A stretch of 64,000 bases of DNA from Aeromonas diversa CDC 2478-85. GTDB taxonomy: Bacteria; Pseudomonadota; Gammaproteobacteria; Enterobacterales; Aeromonadaceae. This document shows positions 57,139 to 64,000 of this stretch, piece after piece (position 1 is the first letter of the stretch; each line of letters starts with the position of its first letter). The translations under genes and the position numbers were made by a program. The notes under the pieces were generated by a model that was not told where the DNA came from, did no database searches, and saw nothing but the letters and a program-made list of their open reading frames with translations. The DNA lies in contig NZ_CDCE01000004.1 in the NCBI RefSeq assembly GCF_000819805.1, positions 1 to 64,000 on the forward strand. The letters are read 5' to 3'.

Positions 57139-60100
57139 ATGAAATTTAGCAAGCACCGGGCGACATGGTTAGTCATGCCGCTTGTCGGGGTGCTCGTCTC
57201 TTGTGGCGGCGAGGGGGATCAGGCACCCCAGCCACAGACCAGGGAGGTCGAGCTTCGGATCATCGACGGCTACCTGCATCGGGCCAGCGTCTGGCTCGAT
57301 AGCAATGGTAACGGCAAGATAGATCCGGGGGAGCCCCAAACCCGGAGTGATGAGCAGGGGCGTGCCCGGCTCTCCATGCCGGCGCAGGCGGTGGGCATGG
57401 TGATGGCCAGAGCCATCGCCGGTCAGACCCGGGATCTCGACGAACCGGATCGCACCGTCGCGCGCGACTTTCTGATGATGGCACCGGCGGATTCCCGTCT
57501 GGTGACCCCCTTTACCACCTATCTTGCCCTGCAGCAGCGGGAGGGGCGCTCACCCGAGGAGGCGCTCTCCCGACTACGCCATGAGCTGACCCAGCCCAGT
57601 CTCGACCCGACGCAGGATTACGTGGCCAGGCCCGAGCCGGTGATCGCCGCCTCGGCGCGCGCCCTGGCACAGCTGCTACCGGCAACGGCGCAGCAGCTGA
57701 CCGAGCAGGGGGGAATGCTCCTGAGCCAGGGGGCCAGTGCGATCGGCGCCGATCTGCTCAATCAGCAACAGAGCGGACAGTCCATCGTCACCGGCCACTG
57801 GCATTTCACCGTGCAGGAGGGGGCTCCGGTATTGGGGGCCAGGGATCGCGACGGTGATGGTACTCTGGATGCCGATGACGCCTTCCCGGACGACAAGTCC
57901 GAGTCGCAAGACAGCGACAAGGATGGCATCGGCGATAACGCCGACCCGGATGACGACAACGACGGCTGGCCGGATGCCGACGAGCTGCGTCTGGGTAGCG
58001 ACCCCTTAAGCGCCACCAGTCAACCCGCCGATCGGGACGGGGACAAGATAGCCGACGCGCAAGACCCCGATCGTGACGGCGATGGTGTCAACAACGAGGC
58101 CGACGCCTTCCCGGACGACAAGTCAGAGTCGCAAGACAGCGACAAGGATGGCATCGGCGATAACGCCGACCCGGACGACGACAACGACGGCTGGTTGGAT
58201 GCCGACGAGCTGCGTCTGGGTAGCGACCCCTTAAGCGCCACCAGCCACCCCGCCGAGCAGGGTGGGAACAACAATGGTGTCGATCCCTTGCCAGACGAGA
58301 CAGGGCAAAGCCAGCTGCCGGATCAGGATGGCGACGGCGTCCCCGATCAACAGGACGCCTTCCCGCTGGATCGCTTCGAGACCCGCGACAGCAATGGGGA
58401 TGGTTGGGGAGACAGGGCCTCCAGCGACGATGATGGGGACGGCATCCCCGACAGCCAGGATCCGACCCCGACTGGCAGCACGGCGCAGGTCCCGCACTAC
58501 GACGAGGCGGTGATCCACTATCGCCGGGTCGATGGCAACTACGACGGCTGGGGCATCCATCTGTGGAACGATCCCCGCTGTGACAGTGTGGTGACCAGCA
58601 CCGGCTGGGCCCAGCCCCAGGCACCCGTCGGCGGTGCCGGGCCCGATGGCATCGCGTTTCGGATCCCCATCAAGCCCGGGCACGGTGCCTGCGTGAACTT
58701 CCTCATCCACAAGGGGGAGGTTCGGGCCTGGGGCGGCGACGGCAACCTGGATCTGAGTCGGGGCAACGTCGCCTACACCTTCGATGGCAATCCGAGTCTC
58801 TACTATCAGCCCCAACGTGAGCTCCCTGTGGCCGTGACGGGGGCCGCTGCCCACTGGCTCTCTCTCGATACCCTGGCCTGGAGCGCCCCCCCTGGCGCCG
58901 ACCATTACGAGCTCTGGGCCGGAGAGGGGGAGCTGGCTCAGCCCGAGCGCTTCCAGCGCCTTGTGCTCGGCGCCGGCGGACAACTCACGGATGAGCGCTT
59001 CCCCCACCTCAAGGGGCGCTCGCGCTTTACCCTGAGTGCAACGGCGGAGCAGGCCAGGGCCATGCTCAAGCAGTCCCTGCTGGCGGTGGCGGTCGATGCC
59101 GAGGGCAAGGCCATGGCGGCGACCCAGGTGCAGACCCCCTTCGTCATCGATGCCCTCTACACCCGGGGCGATAACGATGCCGATGAGGCCCGGCTGGGGG
59201 CCTGGATGGAGGGGGGGGCATCCCACTTCCGCCTCTGGGCACCCACCGCCCGCAAGGTGGCACTCTACCTCTACGACGCGCAAAAACGCCCCTTGCCCCA
59301 ATCCCCGGTCGCCATGACCGAGGACGCCGGCAGTGGCATCTGGGCGTTCGATGGCGCCGCCAGCCTGGAGGGGAGCTTCTATCGCTATGAGATAGAGGCG
59401 TACCACTACAAGAGCGGCAAACTGGAGCGGATGACCACCACGGATCCCTATTCGGTCTCCCTGAGTACCGCCAGCCGTTTCTCGCAGCTGGTGGATCTGG
59501 AAGGAGGGCAGGCCAAGCCGGTCGGTTGGGATGCGCAGAGCGTGCCCCCCCTGGCCAAGCCCGAAGACAGCATCATCTACGAGCTGCATATCCGCGACTT
59601 CAGCAATTCCGACAAGGGGGGGACGCCTTCCTATAACGGCAAGTACCTTGCCTTCACGGAAGGGGCGCGCGCCAGCGTGCAGCACCTCAAGCTGCTGCGG
59701 GAGGCCGGGCTCAACACCATCCACCTGCTGCCGAGCTTCGATCTCTCCTCAGTGGAGGAGGAGGCCGCCCGGCGCATGGATCTCGACGACGATGTGAGCA
59801 AGCTCTGCGACCCGGCCAAGGGACTCAATCCCAAGGCAGCCCTCTGCGCCAGGGCCGGTAGCGGTACCCTGCGCAGCCTGCTGGAGGGGCTCGATCCCGC
59901 CAGCGGCGATGTCCAGGCACTGCTTGCGGAGATCCGCCCGAGAGATGGCTTCAATTGGGGATACGATCCCTACCACTACAACGCCCCCGAGGGGAGCTAT
60001 GCGGTCGAGAGCGACGGCCTGCCCCGGATCCGCGAATACCGCAGCATGGTGCAGGCCCTGCACCAGATGGGCTTTCGGGTGGTGCAGGATGTGGTCTTCA

Positions 60101-63100
60101 ACCACACCAGCTCCTCGAGCCTCTATAACACCTCAGTGCTCGACAAGGTGGTACCCGGTTACTACCACAGGCGTAACCCGGACAACGGCCTGGTAGAGAG
60201 CTCCACCTGCTGCGACAACACCGCCTCCGAGCACCGCATGTTCGAGAAGCTGGTGGCCGACAGCCTGGTCTCCTGGGCAACGGAGTACAAGATCGACGGC
60301 TTTCGTTTCGATCTCATGGGCCACCTGATGAAGTCGAGCGTGGTCAAGGCGTTCGATGCGGTGAAACGGGTCGACGGCGACACCTGGTTCTACGGGGAGG
60401 GGTGGGACTTTGGCGAGGTGCAAAACAATGCCCGCGGCGTCAACTCGAGCCAGTGGAACATGGCCGGCACCGGCATCGGCACCTATAACGACCGGCTGCG
60501 CGATGCGGTGCGCGGGGATCACTCCGATCCCATGAACGGCACGCCGGGCCTCGCCAACGCCGGCGATCGCTTCGATGCCATGGGCAACAAGATGGATCTC
60601 ATCCGCCTCGGCATGGCGGCCAACCTGCAAACCTATCCCCTGCCCACCGATGGCGGCACAGTACTGGGCCGTGACTACCAGTTTGGTGGCCACGGGGCCG
60701 GTTATGCGGCCGATCCCCAGGAGACGGTCAACTATGTCTCCAAACACGACAACCAGACCCTGTGGGACATCAACCAGTACAAGGCCAAGGGGGAGGTATC
60801 ACCCCAGGACCGGGCCCGCATGCAGATAGTGGGGCTCGCCCCCGTGTTGCTGGGCCAGGGGGTGCCCTTCCTGCACATGGGCTCTGAGCTGCTGCGATCC
60901 AAATCCATGGAGCGCGACAGCTACGACTCGGGCGACTGGTTTAACCGGGTCTACTTCAGCAAGCAGGGCAACAACTGGAACGTCGGCCTGCCCCGTCAGG
61001 ACAAGGACGGCAGCAACTGGGAGTGGATTGGCCGGATCATCGCCAACCCCAACACCCGGGTCGGCCCGGCCGAGATCGCCTGGAGCGACGCCCGTTTCCG
61101 GGAGCTGCTTGCTATCCGCGCCGGCAGCGAACTGTTGCGCCTCGGCGAGACGGATCAGATCCTCAAGCGGGTGCGCTTCCACGCCATCGGCAGCCAGGCC
61201 CGCCCCGGCACCATCGTCATGACGGTGGATGACGGGGTGGCGGCCGGTGCGGATCTCGATCCCGCCAATCAGGCGCTGGCGGTAGCCATCAACGGCAGCA
61301 TCTGGGAGCAACGGGTCCCCATTCCCGGTGCCGATGGGTTCGTCCTGCACCCTGTGCTGGCGGCCGGTGGCGACGAGCGGCTGCATGCCGCCCGGGTCGA
61401 GAAGGGAGAGCTGGTGATCCCGGGTCTGAGCGTCGTGGTCTTTGCCAAGCCCCAGCAGGGTGAGCAAGGGGCCGGCATGGATGTGGGCGGCGAGCCCCTC
61501 TTCCTGCGTGGCTCCTTTAGCAAGACCCCCTGGGATGCCTCGACCCCCATGATCTACAAGGGCGCGGGCGTCTATGAGTCGAGCCTCACGCTGGCGGCAG
61601 GTTCCCACGAGCTCAAGGTGGCCAGCGGCGACTGGGATCCCCAGTTCGGTGCCGGCAACCTGATCGCCGGTTTCGGGTCTTTGCCGTGGCGCAACGTGAG
61701 CGGCAATGTGCAGATCGAGGCGCCGGCGAGCGGTACCTACCGCTTCACGCTGAGTCTCGCCAACCCGGCCCAACCCAGGCTCACTATCACAGCCCCCGAT
61801 GCGCCGCCTCTGGTACCGCCCCCCTACGGGGACGAGGCCCTCTACCTGCGCGGTACCCTCACCGACTGGCAGTCTGGCGCCGCGCTCACCTATGTGGGCA
61901 ACGGTAAATATGGCGCCAGCGTCTACCTGCAGCCGGGGGAGTATCGCTTCAAGATCGCCTCCGATGACTGGACCCGGGTCCGCCTCCAGTTCGGGGATCT
62001 GAGTGCACCCGAGGGGGGACTGACCCTGCTGGACGCTGGCGACGACGGCCAGATCCTGATCCGGGTGACCGGCGCCGGCCTCTACCGATTCGTGCTCGAT
62101 GCCCATGATCCGCAGAGCAAGACGCTGTCGGTGACCACGGACGCGTCGCCGACGCCGGCCAACGGGGTCATGATGCAGTACTTCCACTGGTACAACACCC
62201 AGGAGGATAACCTCTGGCTCAAGGTGGCGGATGAGGCGTCGACCCTGGCCGCCAAGGGCGTCACCGCGCTCTGGCTGCCGCCGGCGAGCAAGGCGATGAT
62301 CCGCCCCGACGGCTCACTGGATGTGGGCTACGCCACTTACGATCTCTACGATCTGGGGGAGTTCAACCAGCAGGGGTCGGTGCGTACCCGCTACGGTGAC
62401 AAGGAGCAGTATCTCGCCGCCATCGAGCGCGCCCACCGGGCCGGGATCCAGGTCTATGGGGACGTGGTACTCAATCACAAGTTCGGCGCCGATCAGACCG
62501 AGACCGTCACCGCCGTGCGGGTGGAGGGGAGCAATCGCAACCAGGAGTACGGCAGCGATGGCGAGATCAGCGCCTGGACCCGCTTCGACTTCCCGGGCCG
62601 TGGTGACACCTATTCCGATTTCAAGTGGCGCTGGTACCACTTCGACGGAGTGGACTGGGATGCCGGCAAGCAGGAGAAGGCCATCTTCAAGTTCCGCGGT
62701 CTCGGCAAGGGGTGGGATGGGGAGGTGAGCGGCGAGTTTGGCAACTACGACTACCTGATGGGGGCCGATCTCGACATGGATCACCCCGAAGTGGTCGAGG
62801 AGCTCAAGCGCTGGGGCCGCTGGTATGTCAATACCGCCTCCCTCGATGGATTCCGGCTCGATGCGGTCAAGCACATCAAGGCGAGCTTCTTCAAGGAGTG
62901 GCTCGACGGGGTGCGCGGCAGCACCGGCAAGGGGCTCTTCACGGTCGGCGAGTATTGGGACTACGACAGGGCCAAGCTACAGGGGTATCTCAAGGCCACC
63001 GGCTATCGCATGGCCCTGTTCGATGCCCCCCTGCACCTGAACTTCCACAACGCCTCCCGGGGCAACGGCGACTTCGACATGGGCAGCCTGCTCAATGGCA

Positions 63101-63651
63101 CCCTGATGCAGTCCAACCCGGCCCATGCGGTGACCCTGGTGGAGAACCACGACACCCAGCCGCTGCAGATGCTCGAGTCGCCGGTGCTGGACTGGTTCAA
63201 GCCGCTCGCCTACTCCTTCATCCTGCTGCGCCAGGAGGGGTATCCCAACCTCTTCTACGCCGACTACTACGGCGCCAGCTACCGAGACAAGGGGCGGGAC
63301 GGGCAGGAGCACGACATCCGCATCGCCTCCCAGCAGGGGGTGATCGACACCCTCTTGCAGGTGCGCCGCGACCAGGCCTATGGCACCCAGCGCAGCTATC
63401 TCAACGATCGGGATGTGATCGGCTGGACCCGTGAGGGGGACAGCGCCCACCCGAGGGGGGTGGCCGTGCTCATGACCGACAACGGCTATGAGGGTCGCAA
63501 ATGGATGGAGATGGGGCCCGCTCATCGCAACCGCTGCTTCCAGGATGTCACCGGTCACTATGGTGACAGGGTCTGCGCCAACGGTGACGGCTGGGCCGAG
63601 TTCAAGACCAAGCCGGGCGCCGTCTCGGTCTGGGTGGGGGAGGCCCCTTAA
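57139..63651 (+). CDS. Giant lipoprotein amylopullulanase with two GH13 catalytic domains
   Basis: The 2170-residue protein has a lipobox LVSCGG with cysteine 22. Next come an N-terminal region, aspartate-rich thrombospondin type 3-like calcium repeats (about residues 235-450), a CBM41-type starch-binding module (HYRRVDGNYDGWGIHLW from 457), CBM48 (HFRLWAPTARKVALYLYD near 690) and a pullulanase GH13 domain with DVVFNH (Asp984), GFRFDLMGH (Asp1058), GEGWDF (Glu1087) and KHDNQ (Asp1204). Two SusE/X25-like modules follow (1455-1660). A second GH13 domain of the GH13_5 type has DVVLNH (1775), GFRLDAVKH (Asp1908), VGEYWDY (Glu1938) and ENHDTQ (Asp2005). All catalytic residues are intact, so it should cut both alpha-1,6 and alpha-1,4 links outside the cell, probably surface-displayed by type II secretion as for PulA. 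Confidence 0.93.
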   Translation: MKFSKHRATWLVMPLVGVLVSCGGEGDQAPQPQTREVELRIIDGYLHRASVWLDSNGNGKIDPGEPQTRSDEQGRARLSMPAQAVGMVMARAIAGQTRDLDEPDRTVARDFLMMAPADSRLVTPFTTYLALQQREGRSPEEALSRLRHELTQPSLDPTQDYVARPEPVIAASARALAQLLPATAQQLTEQGGMLLSQGASAIGADLLNQQQSGQSIVTGHWHFTVQEGAPVLGARDRDGDGTLDADDAFPDDKSESQDSDKDGIGDNADPDDDNDGWPDADELRLGSDPLSATSQPADRDGDKIADAQDPDRDGDGVNNEADAFPDDKSESQDSDKDGIGDNADPDDDNDGWLDADELRLGSDPLSATSHPAEQGGNNNGVDPLPDETGQSQLPDQDGDGVPDQQDAFPLDRFETRDSNGDGWGDRASSDDDGDGIPDSQDPTPTGSTAQVPHYDEAVIHYRRVDGNYDGWGIHLWNDPRCDSVVTSTGWAQPQAPVGGAGPDGIAFRIPIKPGHGACVNFLIHKGEVRAWGGDGNLDLSRGNVAYTFDGNPSLYYQPQRELPVAVTGAAAHWLSLDTLAWSAPPGADHYELWAGEGELAQPERFQRLVLGAGGQLTDERFPHLKGRSRFTLSATAEQARAMLKQSLLAVAVDAEGKAMAATQVQTPFVIDALYTRGDNDADEARLGAWMEGGASHFRLWAPTARKVALYLYDAQKRPLPQSPVAMTEDAGSGIWAFDGAASLEGSFYRYEIEAYHYKSGKLERMTTTDPYSVSLSTASRFSQLVDLEGGQAKPVGWDAQSVPPLAKPEDSIIYELHIRDFSNSDKGGTPSYNGKYLAFTEGARASVQHLKLLREAGLNTIHLLPSFDLSSVEEEAARRMDLDDDVSKLCDPAKGLNPKAALCARAGSGTLRSLLEGLDPASGDVQALLAEIRPRDGFNWGYDPYHYNAPEGSYAVESDGLPRIREYRSMVQALHQMGFRVVQDVVFNHTSSSSLYNTSVLDKVVPGYYHRRNPDNGLVESSTCCDNTASEHRMFEKLVADSLVSWATEYKIDGFRFDLMGHLMKSSVVKAFDAVKRVDGDTWFYGEGWDFGEVQNNARGVNSSQWNMAGTGIGTYNDRLRDAVRGDHSDPMNGTPGLANAGDRFDAMGNKMDLIRLGMAANLQTYPLPTDGGTVLGRDYQFGGHGAGYAADPQETVNYVSKHDNQTLWDINQYKAKGEVSPQDRARMQIVGLAPVLLGQGVPFLHMGSELLRSKSMERDSYDSGDWFNRVYFSKQGNNWNVGLPRQDKDGSNWEWIGRIIANPNTRVGPAEIAWSDARFRELLAIRAGSELLRLGETDQILKRVRFHAIGSQARPGTIVMTVDDGVAAGADLDPANQALAVAINGSIWEQRVPIPGADGFVLHPVLAAGGDERLHAARVEKGELVIPGLSVVVFAKPQQGEQGAGMDVGGEPLFLRGSFSKTPWDASTPMIYKGAGVYESSLTLAAGSHELKVASGDWDPQFGAGNLIAGFGSLPWRNVSGNVQIEAPASGTYRFTLSLANPAQPRLTITAPDAPPLVPPPYGDEALYLRGTLTDWQSGAALTYVGNGKYGASVYLQPGEYRFKIASDDWTRVRLQFGDLSAPEGGLTLLDAGDDGQILIRVTGAGLYRFVLDAHDPQSKTLSVTTDASPTPANGVMMQYFHWYNTQEDNLWLKVADEASTLAAKGVTALWLPPASKAMIRPDGSLDVGYATYDLYDLGEFNQQGSVRTRYGDKEQYLAAIERAHRAGIQVYGDVVLNHKFGADQTETVTAVRVEGSNRNQEYGSDGEISAWTRFDFPGRGDTYSDFKWRWYHFDGVDWDAGKQEKAIFKFRGLGKGWDGEVSGEFGNYDYLMGADLDMDHPEVVEELKRWGRWYVNTASLDGFRLDAVKHIKASFFKEWLDGVRGSTGKGLFTVGEYWDYDRAKLQGYLKATGYRMALFDAPLHLNFHNASRGNGDFDMGSLLNGTLMQSNPAHAVTLVENHDTQPLQMLESPVLDWFKPLAYSFILLRQEGYPNLFYADYYGASYRDKGRDGQEHDIRIASQQGVIDTLLQVRRDQAYGTQRSYLNDRDVIGWTREGDSAHPRGVAVLMTDNGYEGRKWMEMGPAHRNRCFQDVTGHYGDRVCANGDGWAEFKTKPGAVSVWVGEAP
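57877..58255 (+). repeat. 225-bp-period DNA repeat in the calcium-repeat region
   Basis: The segment 57877-58030 recurs at 58102-58255 almost unchanged at the DNA level. It encodes DAFPDDKSESQDSDKDGIGD and the following DDDNDGW-x-DADELRLGSDP block. Confidence 0.9.
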
Positions 63652-63665
63652 GAGGAGGCGTAACG

Positions 63666-63693
63666 AGAGGGGGAGCCGATGGCTCCCCCTCTT
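63666..63693. terminator. Terminator between the amylopullulanase gene and xthA
   Basis: AGAGGGGGAGCC (63666-63677) pairs with GGCTCCCCCTCT (63681-63692) around GAT, with TTT after it on the plus strand. It serves convergent genes. Confidence 0.85.
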
Positions 63694-63705
63694 TCATGGA
63701 CAGGA

Positions 63706-64000
63706 TCAGGCGAAGCTGGCCCAGATCGGGGCGTGATCCGAGGGTTTCTCGATGCCGCGCAGCTCGTAGTCGATCCCCACCTCGGTGACCGAATCCTTGA
63801 GGGCGTCGGAGGCCATGATGAGGTCGATGCGCAGACCCCGATTTTCGTCAAAGCCCCTGGAGCGGTAGTCAAACCAGGAGAAGCGTTCGCACTCGTCGGG
63901 GTGGGCGGCGCGGAAGGTGTCGGTGAGGCCGAACCCTTTCAGACGCTCCATCCACTCGCGCTCGATGGGCAGGAAGGAGCACTTGCCGTCCCGCAGCCAG
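63706..64000 (-). CDS. xthA: Exodeoxyribonuclease III, C-terminal part (runs off the right edge)
   Basis: The frame is open from the stop at 63706 to base 64000 and encodes the last 97 or so residues: [20 protein letters not shown], then [20 protein letters not shown] and DLIMASDAL, ending [14 protein letters not shown]. This is the end of the XthA AP-endonuclease fold, with the catalytic Asp-His pair in SDHAP and the metal/DNA-contact NRGLRID. The enzyme cuts at abasic sites and degrades 3' ends in base excision repair. The start lies outside the window. Confidence 0.95.
   Translation of the reverse strand, partial: WLRDGKCSFLPIEREWMERLKGFGLTDTFRAAHPDECERFSWFDYRSRGFDENRGLRIDLIMASDALKDSVTEVGIDYELRGIEKPSDHAPIWASFA

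Overview
The window reads as chromosome of a GC-rich gammaproteobacterium, most probably Aeromonas. The support is the order ssrA-smpB-ratA-rnfH-bamE, the run recN-nadK-grpE-dnaK-dnaJ, a PanP-type decarboxylase and a lipoprotein amylopullulanase; the genus is inferred from gene content and was not tested by any search. Coding is dense, with short intergenic gaps and many rho-independent terminators shared by convergent genes.

Left end (1-3576): the ssrA-proximal end of an integrated element. A P4-type tyrosine integrase, an AlpA-like regulator, a TOPRIM primase-like protein and the start of a DUF927 protein run leftward from the 3' end of the tmRNA gene (ssrA, minus strand) and off the window. 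From 3577 to 24000 the content is core: smpB, ratA-rnfH, bamE, yiaY, udp, rihA with a lipoprotein and a MOSC gene, a SufR-like regulator divergent from a four-gene flavin/VOC/EamA/USP operon, recN behind two LexA boxes, nadK, and grpE and dnaK-dnaJ behind three sigma-32 promoters. An mgtC operon follows, with a long leader that looks like an RNA regulator, and then a CDF metal transporter.

The most unusual region is 23203-33235. A YgaV/BigR-type persulfide-sensing ArsR repressor faces a YgaP-like membrane protein and heads a tightly packed nine-gene plus-strand run: two YeeE/YedE sulfur-transport halves, an RND adaptor and pump, then a HlyD adaptor, an ABC ATPase and two MacB-like permeases. 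Overlapping start and stop codons suggest one transcription unit joining sulfur import with two different export machines. The YgaP-like gene carries a 44-bp tandem duplication of its own tail, and recN has a separate 93-bp-period duplication of its tail.

Right half (33414-64000): a PLP aspartate decarboxylase (panP-like), small metabolic enzymes, clsA, a YdgA-like protein, purU, ribB under an FMN riboswitch, lpp, cnoX with a phosphopantetheinyl transferase, nlpC, rlmF, a MaoC hydratase, a solute-binding protein, mobA with a mobB-moeA fusion, an AcrAB-type efflux pair, a NUDIX hydrolase, a 2170-residue lipoprotein carrying both a pullulanase and an alpha-amylase domain, and the 3' part of xthA. 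No rRNA, tRNA, CRISPR array or insertion sequence was seen.
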